Source: Phoronis australis (lineage: Eukaryota > Phoronida > Phoronidae). Taken from it: 64,000 nucleotides of DNA. Position numbers and translations under genes: made by a program. The stretch is taken from positions 378,546 through 442,545 of the forward strand of contig NMRA01000141.1 in assembly GCA_002633005.1 (NCBI GenBank), in the 5' to 3' direction. The notes under the pieces were generated by a model. The model saw nothing but the letters and a program-made list of their open reading frames with translations, ran no database searches and was not told where the DNA came from. Below are positions 1 through 11,942 of this stretch, one piece after another. Position 1 is the stretch's first letter. Each line of letters opens with the position of its first letter.

Positions 1-407
1 TAACACGGAAAAAGCCAGACAAGATATCAATTTAACAACCAACAACGGAATTTCTATGTTTTATGCATCTGCGAAAAATACTAAATACTATTTTTTACAC
101 ATGTGAATCAACCTATGGCATGAAGTCTCAAAGATCTCCTGTTTCCCAAATAGCACAAACATAGCTTGGTGTAAAAAGACACGCCATTTCCAATATAAAA
201 TATCACAGTTGAGAAAAAACAGATTCCTTCGTTGACTTGATTGAAAAGTAACTTGAGTGGTCAAATTACCCTGAGGAAAATAAGAAAGTCAGTAAAGCGG
301 AAAATAGAGGGAAATTGAACTTTTCCAACTGACCGCAACAGTTAACAACAGTTAACCTAGTGTCTTATATTGGATAGTTTTTGCTTGGGTGAAAGAAGTG
401 CAAAGGG

Positions 408-490
408 TCTTACACTCCAACCTTGATGTGTTAATGTTTTTGGGGAATGTCAGTCGGTATGAACGGCCAACTTCAGTCCTGAATCAAACT
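408..490 (-). repeat. Fragment of PIF/Harbinger-like MITE
   Basis: The stretch reading 'gatgtgttaatgtttttggg' followed by 'gtatgaacgg' and 'aacttcagtcctg' matches the start of the complete MITE at 58404-58881. The other end of the element is not seen, so this is a truncated or diverged copy. Assignment rests on similarity to the three longer copies in the window. Confidence 0.4.
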
Positions 491-879
491 TAGCAGCACA
501 ATAGAAAGTAGATTTACCTTTTCAATGCTGGTGTTACTCGATTTTTTGAATATCATCATTACGAACACTTCATTTCAATGACGTATTATCCAACCATGTC
601 ACACAATACTGAAATTTTAAGCCATTCTGTAGAGGATATGAGGCTCTATATGAGTGCTATAACATGTTCACGTTCTGAAGCACAGCTTCTACCGGACAAT
701 ATTTCTAAAAGTTGAGGATTTTCACAACAGCGTTCGAAGACTGAAATCCGTGAGATTTTAGCTGACTTTTTGTGTAAAACCAATCAAAAAATTGTCTGAT
801 TGTAGCTATGGCACAGAACTGGAACATGGTAAACCATCAATTATTTGCTACGTATGTTTTAAGGAAAAACGAGAAAATA

Positions 880-945
880 AAATTTCATATAACTGCTGTA
901 TTTAGTCCTAAATTGGTGAGAGTTTACCAAACTATCAGCATGTTA
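880..945 (-). repeat. Dispersed repeat R1, copy 1
   Basis: On the minus strand this reads GGTAAACTCTCACCAATTTA and runs on into a segment containing ATGAAATTTTATTTTC. The same order recurs near 5675, 9094, 20055, 27655 and 37880, so it is a multicopy family, here called R1. No coding capacity is visible, and a MITE end is the simplest reading. Confidence 0.45.
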
Positions 946-2717
946 GTGTTTCACCACTAACAAAAGGAAGCGTTTTATTCACATTTGTATGCAAACCAAC
1001 ATGCCATTTTTATCTGTGGACTGATTGGCAAAACCAGTGCTCAGACAGAATGCATCATTCCGAATTAAGATAACAAAACCTTTGACTGAAGCTCAAGATC
1101 TTGGTCACCCATCAAGTATGAAATTGGCTAATATCCGGTCATCACTTGCCAGTCTTGACCAAACAAGATTAACTCATACTTGAATTAATGTTACTGGGCA
1201 AAAAGATCGGTGAAGGAAGCCTACGAAGTCCTCGGAATAACCGCCATGATTATCCGAATAATTCCTCTTTTAGCTTGGGGATTACTGGGGACTTGAGGCA
1301 AAGAAGTTAATTCTATACACTGCAGACTTGAGTTGAATTACCCAAGCTATTGATTCTAAACTGCAGAATGCAACCTGATGCACATTTCCTTTAACTTTGT
1401 GAAAAGTTACAAGATGCTTTTAAGTATTACAATATTTTCAAAAAGCACAACTTGTAACAAAAACATAGGCAACCTGTTTGTTTGGGCAAAATGTTATCTG
1501 AAGTTATGACCCATGTTTGTCAGTAGTATATCAAAATCAGATAATTTGGTCAACAAGATGTGACAATGACAAGTACCAATGAGTGCACTGGTCGAGTAAA
1601 TAGGAAAAAAAACTTGATTATCTGTCCGACAAGCTTGTAACCAATGAGACTGCTGGAAGTGTGTCTGGTAAATAGAAAATCTCGTTATTTGGCCGCTTAG
1701 GATGTACCGCATTGTGTTAGCCAATGAAATCGTTGAAAAATTTGTCAGATGACTAAAAAATATCCAATTATTTCACTGAAACGCCGTGACGTCATAATAA
1801 TCCACCATTGAGATCGCCGAATGCTTTGTCAGATATACAGCAAATATCCGCTTATTTAATTGACCTGCTGGTTGAATAACAAAAACTGGCTTTTTGGCCG
1901 ACTTGTGGGTAAACAGCATCGGCAAGGCAATTAATATGATTGCACACTGAAGTGTCTGAAGTTGTGAACTCTTGGAGGGAATGTGTAAATGTGATAACAA
2001 TATTACAGCAAATTTTAAGAATTGCAAATTATTACGAAGTACCACATTTCCAACTTTAAGATTGTCAGCATTTTCAATCTCCTTATTTTCTGTTTATTAA
2101 CTATTTTCTACGTTCATTTTACACATCGCAAAATAGATAAAAAAATAAACTTTAGACACACAATGTGTACATGGGTCATTTTCCAATTCACAACTCTATA
2201 GAGTTGCCCAACCCACACAAACTCTGAAGCACAAATTTCTGTAGCCATGGTAAAGGGCATGGAATCCTCTCACGGCAAGTAACATTATGACACTGATTTT
2301 ATGATAGTTAAAGGTCAAATTCATTTTTTGTTTTTAACCAACTAAACAGGATGGAATTCACTCTCAACCCTTTGGCGAGGTTTAAATGTCACAACTAAAC
2401 ACAGCAAATTGAACAAATAAGAGCTAATTGGCTTCAAGCAAATACCTATCAATCATCTCAATTGCATAACCAACACAATAGCGGTAACTGAAGGCAAGCA
2501 TGTACTGCAGTGTGAGTTTCTTTCCATCTTACAAACAATATCTACTCTCCACCTCTCAGGAATGTTAATTTTACACTAGGCACCAAGTTAACCTGATCAG
2601 TTAATTAGGGTTTCTCTCAATAGCTGCTGAATCTCAGGTGTCTTGGCTTATTAAGCAAAATCCACCTAATGGAAAATTTTCAGAGAACTTCCAAGGAAAT
2701 GCAGTGATTTCCTCGAC

Positions 2718-2892
2718 GGCACAGCTGTCGTTTTTTAAATGCATTGTGGTACTGTTGTTGACTCGTAAGCATCTGGTAACAGCACTAGGTGGCGTGCAGA
2801 TCATACATCTCCAAATTTTCCGTGATATCACCAGACGTTTACGAGCTAACTTACCTTCCTACAATGCATTTGAAAAGCAACAGCAGTGCTGT
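2718..2892. repeat. Imperfect hairpin with ~30 bp arms
   Basis: The arm around 2719-2749 (core ATGCATTGT after a T-run) is repeated in inverted orientation at 2860-2891 (core ACAATGCATT then GAAAAGC and CAGTGCTGTG). About 110 bases separate the arms. This explains why opposite-strand frames here give similar peptides. It looks like a foldback MITE remnant rather than a gene. Confidence 0.4.
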
Positions 2893-3714
2893 GTATGAAA
2901 TCCCTAAAATTGCTCCCATTACTGAATGCTCCATTATCCTGAATATTACAGGAAAAGAAATTACGCAACATCATAATACAAGAACATAGCAAAAAAGGTA
3001 GTGACTGTTGGACCAGGACTTGGAAGGCAAATTGGCCAGCACCCTCAATCAATTTCACGCTTCTAGAAAAGGCTTGCTATCTGAAGTGGTAACACACTCA
3101 TTAGGCAAATCTTACGCTAACAAGATTTCTACGCAAGTGGATGAGAAAGCGTGCACCGTTTACCTCAGAGTATCCTGTGAATTCCTCAGCACATCAAAGG
3201 CTTGATGGCGCCGCCACAGATTCAAGTGAGCTAGTCGCTATTCATGGGCTTGGCTTGATGAGGTAATTGCGATTGTAAAAAACCAACACCTCTGTTTAGC
3301 ATACGAGTTTCTGAGTCAAAAAAGAAAGTACGAACAATAAGTAAGGCAAACGACCAACACGAGTGTTTTTAAAAATGAAAAGTTAATAGTAGCCATCTTT
3401 GAATTTTTAAAATCAATGCATTATAGGAGAAATTAGCAAATATTTTTCCTTCAGTATAGGGACAAAGGTAGAAGATTAATTTGTGAATCAATTAGGATGG
3501 GTTAGTCACAGTCTGGCTCAGACTTGTTTAGGCGTAGAGGTAATAAAACCCCAAATGTTAGTGTAAGATTTGTCTCGTGCATTTGCAAGCCAGTTTCAGC
3601 TAAACGAGTCCGCAATCAGGAAACAAATAACAAAACGTAACCTATTCTGAAATCATATAACCTCAACTGACAACCCCATCTGTTGGCATTAGCGGTTCTA
3701 TATGAGCATTAAGT

Positions 3715-5160
3715 CCCGCCTGCATACAGCCTACCCTAGAACAACTTGCACTAGTGCAACTTACCCCATTTTTGAGTGGAGCGTCCACACACAGATTTCC
3801 AATAACTAGGGTAAGGCGGAAGTTGTCGCTCTGTGCGTGACAATGGCACTGGATTACAGTCTTTGTTAAGTGTGTGACCCGCCACCTCTGCGACCACTTT
3901 CTGGTTCATTATAACCATACACGACAACCATTTCCATAGCAACTTACCTATTAGAGGCTCTTACATCTATACTGACTGTGAGTGTTGTTATAGGCCTATT
4001 CCTATTCCTTCGTAACTCCTCAGTCTTGGCAATGTCGACTGGCTCGTGACTGTTATTATCTCGATAAAGATTGCCAGTAAAAGTCAAAGCGAAGGATTGA
4101 AAACTTAATAAAGAACATCGGAGAAAATGTCCTTTAATTACCGAAAATACGTAGCATTTTGGCGCTATGCCGTGACACTACAGAAACGGAAAGCAGGTAA
4201 TGAGTAAATACGCAGTGCCCGTATTAGTGGTTGACATGTACGTAGTATGTAACTCAGATATAAAATAACAGATTCATAGGCAACATTCCGCAGTTGGTAA
4301 GTGTGCTTTGTTTAGTCTGTCTTCGGAAGTCATAATCACGGTCACCACTTAAGTACTGACCGGGTTAGGCTGCTGTTGTTTCATTAAAATCACTACCTTT
4401 GATAATGTTAATTTGAATGGTTACAGTGGGACTCCGAATTTCGACTTGTTACATGTGTCTGTCACGACTGGACCATCAGCGATCACTGAACACGAAATTC
4501 TCGGCTAAACTGTTACAGTTACAGCTCAGTAGGTTTCTTGGTCCCCTAAATATTTTAGTAAAACGTTTGTTTTGCTTTCAGAGGGAGGAATTGTTATTCA
4601 TTAAGGATGTTTACTATTATTTTTAACTGCATTCTTGCAGCTTTTGTCGACGCTGATGTCAACTCTATGAGGCTCGTAGGATTTGCGTTGACTTCTGAAA
4701 TATCCATGGGCAGTTTACATGTCAGGTGTCCTCGACGTAAATCTTCACCCCGTTCCTGTTGGAACCTTTTCTGTAGGCTGTTGCCTTTTGTCTTTGTCAT
4801 GGCGAGATTCATAGGGAAGATAATGCTCGTCAAAGTCTGCATGAATATCAGTTAGCACACCGGTCTTGCATGACGAAGCCATTGTCTGATGTCGGACTTC
4901 CGCATCACGTGACATCATAGGCGGAGCGATCTTCTGCTGGCGTAAGGTCAATTACAAGTGGCACAAGTTAATCAAGAAAAAGTTACCCTACTCCGATAAG
5001 GTGGAATAAGTTTCACAAGTGGGGGAAATTACACTATCTTAAATAGTGTACAGACAACACTCATTTAAATAGCGTCCAGACAGCGCTCACACCTAACGAC
5101 AACTCATCCCAGGAGTAACTTCTTCCAGGGTAAATCTGTGTGTGGACGGAACTATAGATG
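3715..5160. mobile_element. Inserted element flanked by GCATTAAGT repeats
   Basis: The 9-base word GCATTAAGT occurs at 3706-3714 and again at 5161-5169 and would fit a target-site duplication. Inside the right end is AAATCTGTGTGTGGACG (about 5126-5146), and inside the left end is its inverted counterpart CGTCCACACACAGATTT (about 3782-3799), followed on each side by further loosely matching AGTTG-type sequence. A related segment occurs at 24640-25010. The interior has a short minus-strand frame starting near 4881 that matches no family I know. A 9 bp duplication would suit a Mutator-like element, but the outermost bases are not clearly inverted, so the class is open. Confidence 0.45.
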
Positions 5161-5674
5161 GCATTAAGTGGGGGGTTACGAACTAGCGTTCTAAAATACA
5201 TATTGAACAAAGAAAAACGACATGTCAGTCTTCAAATAATTCATAACCACAACATAAATTCATAGACAAAACAGATGTTACTGGTGCCAGAAGTTATGGT
5301 TTTGAGTAATTAAGAGAAACCAAAAATAATGACATATTTATATTCTACCATCCTGGAGATTACAGCTGTCTCACGTGAATTCGAAATTAATGGCATTTCA
5401 TGAAAAGTGTGGATTGTCGTGCTAACAAAACAAATCAAGGTATCTAAATTGATACATAATGCGACAAGCGACGTTGCTATCAAAGTCAATAAATGCGTAG
5501 ATGGCTTTTGTCTATCTGGCCTCCAACCCAGGGGGGATACATCAATAAACTAGCAAAGACAAATAAAAGAAATGAGTAAATGTACATCAGATATGTCAAG
5601 AAATATGAATCATAGCCTTTGAGATCTTGGCTAGATTTCTGTGATCAGAATTAGGTTAATGGTTCTTCATTAAC

Positions 5675-5730
5675 ATAAACTCTCGTCAATTTAGGTCACA
5701 ACATGGCAGACTGGAAATTTCTTTTCCGAC
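5675..5730 (+). repeat. Dispersed repeat R1, copy 2
   Basis: The segment has CGTCAATTTAGGTCACAACA followed by TGGCAGACTGGAAATTTC. It parallels the R1 copies near 9094 and 20055 in the order CAATTTAG, CACAAnATGGC, AAATT. Only one end of the family is recognisable, and no target duplication was found. Confidence 0.4.
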
Positions 5731-5831
5731 ATTTTTTATTAAACTTAATTTACGGTTCTGTAGAACCATAGAAAAAATGGCCAAATTTGGCTCGTAACTT
5801 TGGATTATCATATTGCAACAACGGCTGATTG

Positions 5832-5997
5832 TAGTGGCGGATTTAGAGGGGGGGCCAAGGGGGCCATGGCCCCCCCTAAAATTCTCATTCTCCCAGATTC
5901 CATTAGGCAGTTCGGGGATGCGAATGTCTGACGGGCAAAATCCTGGCTGATACTCTGCCCTGGCCTCCCCTAACTCAAAATCCTGGATCCGCCCCTG
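5832..5997. mobile_element. hAT-like MITE (166 bp)
   Basis: The ends are inverted: the left begins TAGTGGCGGATTTAGAGGGG, and the right, read on the other strand, begins CAGGGGCGGATCCAGG. CAGnGGCGGATC ends with C/G runs are typical of short non-autonomous hAT-type elements. The 5-base word GATTG flanks both sides (5827-5831 and 5998-6002). Intact hAT duplications are 8 bp, so three positions have changed or the class differs. The element is non-coding. Confidence 0.6.
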
Positions 5998-6002
5998 GAT
6001 TG

Positions 6003-8176
6003 GATTCAGACGAAACTTTCATATACAATGCTTCATACACTATTTTTCAATATCCTTGCTAAGAGTCGTTTTTAATATGCTCCAGTTTTGAGGGGCTATC
6101 AAAAAATAGTATTTTCATGACATTCATGAAAAAATTCAAAAGTTGCATCAAACGAAAACAAAATATTTTTGAAAACTGTAACGTTTTTGAGTTTTCATCA
6201 GCCTTAAACATTTTTTTGTATGTCAAATGAAACCACGGTCACATTATTGTTGTATATTATTGTTGTCGTTTTGCTTTTGTGTTTTGCTAAACTTTACTTA
6301 AGACATGAAAACGTTACCCAATCAATAAAAGATTGTGAAAAAGTGAAACATAAAATTCTACAGTCTTTCCTCTCTCAGAAAATATAAACTTTTACGGAGT
6401 TAAAATCGATACTACTGTAGATATTTCAGTTTGCTGAATACAAAAAATTGTTAACAAGGTGTCACATCACCAATCGAAAATAGCACAGAATAAATGTCAC
6501 AACTACAGTCAATGTTCATATCACAGCATTGTTAATTGCTTCTATTAATTAAAACTGCAGAGAGGTCACATTTGTCAATTAGTTTTCGACCGAAAGTGGT
6601 GAGAATTTACCAATATAGGTATGGCAATTGACAGGAAAAATAGCAAGACCATTTTGCTGAATTTTTTAATAAAAATCGATGAGCATGGTGACACGAGGTC
6701 ATACATGGCGATACGAAAGAAAGACAGTAGGACCATTTTATTGAAAGCATTTGTAGATAAAAACACAAAGCACCGTAGAGCATAAATGATAATATAGAGA
6801 GGCTGGCAATGACTTTAATTTGAAAATGTGGTTATTTCATACATCAATATCACTTTAATGGTCATCACGAAATACAGTGAGATGGTTCAACTGATAACTG
6901 TAATAGAAAAAACAAATGTTTTCATTTTCCATGAACTTTCTATCCATGGAAACGCAGACATTTGTCATTGCCAGCCTTTCCAACACGTCTGCTTACTTAT
7001 GCTATATCATTCCCATGCAAGTACACACACTAAAATCAAAAACAGTATTGAACATCAAAAATTTCAATGAGAAAAATAGGTCAACTTGCTAAGAAGTACC
7101 TAATATAACACAAATGCAAGTGATATCAGGCATACATAAATTCAAATTTAACGAGGTAAGTATTAGACAGTATTCATGGCACAGGCAGAAGAAAAACATA
7201 CTACTGATATCCAATAGATGTCACTAGCTTCACAGAGTTTTGAATATTCATAGATATTTAACATAAAAACAGCAAACTATAAAGTCTGCAAAAACGTGTT
7301 AATATTGAAAATGGGCGACATGCCCACTTAAGTCCGCTAGACAGACGAGATGTCTGTGACGCCATGTCTCATGCTTTCAGCAGTGCATGACTGAGATATT
7401 GAACGGAATTCATTAATCACGATGCATTAGAGCCTCACACAGCACTTTTTTACAGCATTTCCGTTACTGCAGACCTGACTGCTTGTATAGCCTGCAGGTT
7501 ATGACTGTGAGTCAAAAATCTTAGAATATAAGCCGTTACATTACCAGCACAATTGTGCAGATAGACGGGCAAACAGACAAAATCTTAGTTGTTCCATGAA
7601 CAAAATCCAGTTTAGTAATTGTTTCTGCAGTCACCTAACTCCACTGTGAAGTCAATCTATTTCAGTTGTACAACAGTGCTGCACAGGGCTATAAGGGATG
7701 TGGAGCTGTTACGTAACATATAATACTGTAACACACCTTTGTGTGGGGTGATGCATTGTAACACAGCACTAAGTTGTGTAACACTCACAATATGCTGCAA
7801 TACGCCCAGAGATGCACTGCAAACTGTTGCATGACAGACATTCAGCCTCCTTGCAATAAGTTGAGCACGTGTTAATTATCAGCACTGCTGATTGTTTATT
7901 CATGGTACACACTTATTCATGTTAAGCCGTGCAGGGCCCAACGGAAAACGCGCAACAGAACACGTATCCTATGCCCCCCAAAAAGTCAAGATGCGAGAAT
8001 CAGATGACAACTGAATGAAACACTTGGGAAGTGACAAAAACCAAGTGCACACCACACCATTTTCAGATAACTGACAATGAGGTACTTGCTAACAAGACTA
8101 GCATTTAAGTCTATTAGCTAAGCACTACACCTCATTGTCTGTGTTGGGCTTTAAACACATTCAGGTCACACCTTAC
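6003..8176. other. No gene seen
   Basis: AT-rich sequence with no convincing exon, RNA gene or repeat that I can place. If the minus-strand gene continues past 8177, this is its intron or downstream flank. Confidence 0.55.
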
Positions 8177-8356
8177 CTTGGTTGGTGTGCCTAGCGATGA
8201 TGATGATGATTCACCAGATTTACGTCGTCGAATCTTGAGCAATGCACGGAGGCCACCTGAGCCAAGCCTTTGTCTGAAAGTATCGCCTGAGCCAAGACGT
8301 TGGCGGAACGGTTCCTCCATAGTCTGCAGAAAGTCGTGTTCAACACCGTGCCCGAC
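8177..8356 (-). CDS. Internal coding exon, unidentified Ser/Arg-rich protein
   Basis: This is a 180-base exon of 60 codons, phase 0 at both ends. On the minus strand a pyrimidine-rich TTTCTCTTAG acceptor precedes it and ACCAAG|GTAAGG ends it. The frame is open throughout and also contains an internal Met. The peptide has two copies of FRQRLGSG (about residues 18-33), then a basic stretch LLKIRRRKSGES, five serines, and LGTPTK. RRKS fits the consensus of basophilic kinases such as PKA. Such sequence is typical of a disordered regulatory segment and not of an enzyme core. The phase is compatible with the exon at 11040-11189. I do not recognise the family. Confidence 0.75.
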
Positions 8357-9093
8357 CTAAGAGAAATGGAAATATACTTGGAAATTAATTGAGTTATAAA
8401 CCAGATTTCGTGCACTTGATCTAGATGTAAAATTTGTGTGAAACTTTGCCTCTGCTACTTCTAATACTATAGTTTCTAAAAAATTAATAACAATACATAT
8501 GCATGTGCACATTTACACCATCGTTAAGTACATGAAACTGCACCTATCATGAAGGACATTGTCTCATCACAGTGTATTTCAGTAACATATTTGCCAACTT
8601 TGCTGTCTCCTGTATTTAATCAAGTTTTTTAATGTTTATTCAGCTTCACACAGTTCAAAAAGATAATTCCGTAGCAAGATAAGGCAGACTGAAGTCAAAT
8701 AAAAGCAATATTCGTCATAGAAAGGCAGTTGGAATTATCACACGTGGTTACCACTTTCACTTTTTACTTTCCATGAGTTTCCAGGAAACAATTCCCACAA
8801 GTTACTTATCCCATAATACAGATGCGTGTGGCAATTCTTAATTGCCGACTGCTGCCAAGCATAACTGAATGCATGAACAACTTCCATTTTTATGTTATCG
8901 TATTAAATTTTCTAAGTTTCCATCCACAGGAAGTATTTTTGCCCATTTAAAGGTTTTTCATGAGTGAAACCCACGGCCAATATAAAGGTGTTGGCTATGT
9001 ATTCAACTCCCTAACACCTAATGCTCCATGAAATGAAGGTGAAACAGAGATCAACACTAAGCCAGTCACAGTCCATTACAACAAATGACCTGT
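8357..9093. other. Intron-like sequence, nothing seen
   Basis: AT-rich sequence with no exon or repeat I can support. It lies directly upstream of the acceptor at 8357 on the minus strand, so it is probably intron. Confidence 0.55.
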
Positions 9094-9155
9094 TCAAGGT
9101 ACTCACCAATTTAGGATGCAACATGATGGACAAGTGAAATTTTGTTTCCTCATAT
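9094..9155 (+). repeat. Dispersed repeat R1, copy 3
   Basis: The segment begins CTCACCAATTTAGGATGCAA and continues with ATGATGGACAAGTGAAATTTT. It matches the R1 copies near 5675 and 20055. About 150 bases later (9270-9318) a TTATTTTTGTCCAAAATG segment resembles the far part of the copy near 27640, so one element may span 9094-9318. Confidence 0.45.
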
Positions 9156-9319
9156 CTTTCATAAAAGATACGTAGCATCAAATTAATGCGTTACCATAGC
9201 AATGTTGTACCATAGCAACCATCAGAATTTTTTTGAAAAAATGTAGGCATTCACAATGGTGTCAGAAAAGGGGTAACTTTGGCTATTATTTTTGTCCAAA
9301 ATGCATGAGATTTTACCCT

Positions 9320-10179
9320 ACTCCTTTAGAAAGGCTTGGCACTTTGGAAAGCGGTGGTGAACAAATCACACAATGACCGGGTCTTTTCAGTATTAGAAGG
9401 GAAAACACGTCACAACCTAATCGGTGGAACTGTTCAAAAGCTGATTTTTCATGGAGCAGACGCTCAACAACAAAGAAATGCAATATTAAGGGTGACTATA
9501 TCTCATTTATTATATGGAATGTCAAATTCTAAGGTGTACTGCATGTCTCAGATTTATATTTCAGAATGGTAGCGACCTAGTAAAATTATAATAAAAACAT
9601 TTCTGGAAAAACTCATTGGAAAATTTCTCCAATGTTGCAGAGCCAACAGGTTCCTTCGACTGCGGAACAGTAAAATTGGAAGAAAATTTCATGTGAGTTT
9701 TCCAGAAGTTTTTGAATAATGCTTTTTGTATCAAAAACTTCCTCTTGTAATGCCCGCCAACAAGTAATGACTGAGGCATCGCGTTATTTGCAAAACAAAC
9801 AAAATAAATTATCCCATTTTCTTGTGCTTCATATCTTCGCTATTTATGTCCGATTATATAGAGCTCACAAAGAGGACCTTGGTCCTTTAGTAAACAACAG
9901 CTAATCTAAATATTTCAAGACTGAATGAGATACACCATTCTAATATCGCGTAACCACACATTTCCCACAATGCCCAAGGATACTTTTCACACTAGCTATT
10001 GCTTCAAATAAGCAAGCTGTGGTCACTTTGACACAACACCAAGTATGTGCAATTAGAGACAATACTGAAATGGTTTACAAAGCTCCACAGTTTGTGCTGC
10101 AAAAAAATCAATCGGTGATTATGTTAGACCACTCAACAATCAATGGCACTGTTAGTAAATAGTTATCAACCAGTCAAGG
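9320..10179. other. No gene seen
   Basis: A 78-codon open frame at 9336-9572 is the longest here, but it has no domain, no splice context and AT-rich composition. I see no RNA gene or clear repeat. Confidence 0.5.
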
Positions 10180-10640
10180 CAAACGACGTGGGGGTGGGTG
10201 CGGCATGGGTTTCGGGTGAATGGGATATGGGGTGGAGGTGGGTGAGACATAGGCTAGGGGCAGGTGGGGCATGGGGTGGGGNNNNNNNNNNNNNNNNNNN
10301 NNNNNNNNNNNNNNNNNNNNNNNNNNNNNNNNNNNNNNNNNNNNNNNNNNNNNNNNNNNNNNNNNNNNNNNNNNNNNNNNNNNNNNNNNNNNNNNNNNNN
10401 NNNNNNNNNNNNNNNNNNNNNNNNNNNNNNNNNNNNNNNNNNNNNNNNNNNNNNNNNNNNNNNNNNNNNNNNNGGGGGGGAGGGGGGTGGGGGGGGATGG
10501 AGCATAGGCTGGGGGCGGGTGGGGCTTGGGATGGAGGTGGGAGAGACATGGGCTGGGGACGGGTGGGGCATGGGCTGGAGACGGGTGGGGCATGGGCTGG
10601 GGACAGGTGGGGTATGGGTTAGGAGTAGGCGAGGCATGGT
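10180..10640. repeat. G-rich minisatellite interrupted by assembly gap
   Basis: The plus strand is a degenerate tandem array with a unit of about 21 bp, approximately GGTGGGGCATGGGCTGGGG. Runs of three to seven G are spaced closely enough to allow G-quadruplexes. Bases 10282-10473 are N (192 bases), and the array enters and leaves the gap, so its true length is unknown. All apparent open frames across the array and gap are artefacts of the repeat. Confidence 0.9.
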
Positions 10641-11039
10641 GTAGAGAACATAATGCTTACTTATGCAGGAACACGGACATTAAGGTTACATAGGGCTGAG
10701 ATGCTTGAGTGAGCATAAATGCCTCACATGCAACACCCAATTAAAAAAGTTTGTGTTTGAAGCAAATTTAACAATAATTTAAACTATACCATGTCGGATG
10801 GGTGTGTTTTTAGCAAGTTCAAAACAGACTGGAAAATTTTATCAACCGCAAAAATATCACATCTATCACAGGCCTCTTTTGGCAAGTGAAATTTCTGTGC
10901 TTTGTTTTAAGTATGAAAAACGTATGGAGAACAGCTGTATGACCTCAAGTTTGCTTTTCCCACTTTTCACGTCAGACAGCAAAAATCGAAGAGGGGACAA
11001 ATGGACAGAAGGGCACAAGTGCGACAGGAAATCGGTCAC

Positions 11040-11189
11040 CTTTAGGTGAGAGGCTAGTTTCGGAGGAGATGGGAGCTGTTCAGATTTCCTACGTTGCTGT
11101 GATCTGAGCAGAAATGACCTCAAGTCGCCAGTATTGTGTGACGACTGAGACTGGTTACCGTAATCTACCAGTAGGTGGTCAGTGGACGC
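11040..11189 (-). CDS. Internal coding exon, unidentified basic/Ser-rich protein
   Basis: This is a 150-base exon of 50 codons, phase 0 at both ends. The minus-strand acceptor TTTAATTTTAG precedes it, and AAAG|GTGACC is the proposed donor. The peptide starts ASTDHLLVDYGNQSQSS, then has DLRSFLLRSQQRRKSEQLPS, then PPKLASHLK. It carries an RRKS motif like the next exon (8177-8356), so the two probably form one phosphorylatable, disordered region. The donor is only fair and the frame stays open beyond it for 58 codons, so the 3' border could lie downstream. Function is not recognised. Confidence 0.65.
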
Positions 11190-11281
11190 CTAAAATTAAA
11201 GGATAAGGCACAATGTTAGTGTATGGACAACAATCAATGAGCACTTTGATAACACGGATAATGACAGCCATGGCAAGGATG

Positions 11282-11650
11282 GTGATGTTGACTTAAAGAG
11301 GTCGTTGGTGGTGTCAATGGTGTTGGTGACGGTGGTGGTGACAACAAAGACAACAATCATGTTACATTACGATGACAATGAATATGATAATGATAATGGT
11401 TGTGGTCGTGATGGTGTTGGTGACGGTGGTGGTGATGTTAATCATTACAACATTGATGAAGAGGATGATGGAGGTTGTGGTGGTGATGGTGTTGGTGAAA
11501 GTGGTGGCGACAGTGGTGGTGGTGCTGGTGGCAATGATGACAATATGGTGGCAACAGCGATGAAGTTGACGAAGGTGATGGTGGCTGTAACAACAACAAT
11601 GATGATGACAACAATAACAACAATGAAGACAAATCATTTCAAGAAACAAT
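11282..11650. repeat. GTG/GAT trinucleotide-rich simple repeat
   Basis: The plus strand is a long imperfect run of GGT, GTG, GAT and AAC triplets, for example GGTGATGGTGTTGGTGA. Both strands show long low-complexity open frames rich in Val/Asp/Gly or His/Thr/Ile. These follow from the triplet periodicity and are not treated as genes. Confidence 0.85.
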
Positions 11651-11942
11651 GAAAATATTCATAATTGAAATCCATCTCTCAAGTATAACATGCGTCTTAA
11701 TTTAGTTAATACAAAATTTTAATGCATTACTAGTTTTTGTGGCAAAGGATTATTTTTCATCAAAAAATACCAACACAAAAATGTGCTGCTGCTTCAAGAC
11801 TCATGGACAAAGGGATGGCACGAGCCATGTATTAATAAAATAATATGCGAAAATAAAGCGGAAAATTGAAGTGTGTGCATTATATATCATAAGATTAACA
11901 TGATGAGATTAGGCAGGTATACACGAAAGATTACACTTTTAA

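Larger units (their letters stand above)
1..3705. other. Gene-poor AT-rich stretch
   Basis: I find no exon here with a good acceptor, an open frame and a donor. Short open frames, including one at 3008-3205, have no recognisable domain. The stretch holds two dispersed-repeat fragments (408-490 and 880-945) and one hairpin (2718-2892), listed separately. The rest is probably intron or intergenic DNA. Confidence 0.6.

Noticed and set aside
10143-10644. Several long frames across the N gap
   Set aside because: They consist mostly of unknown residues and a G-rich minisatellite.
11305-11652. 115-codon Val/Asp/Gly-rich frame and its shadows
   Set aside because: Trinucleotide simple repeat; frames on both strands are low complexity.
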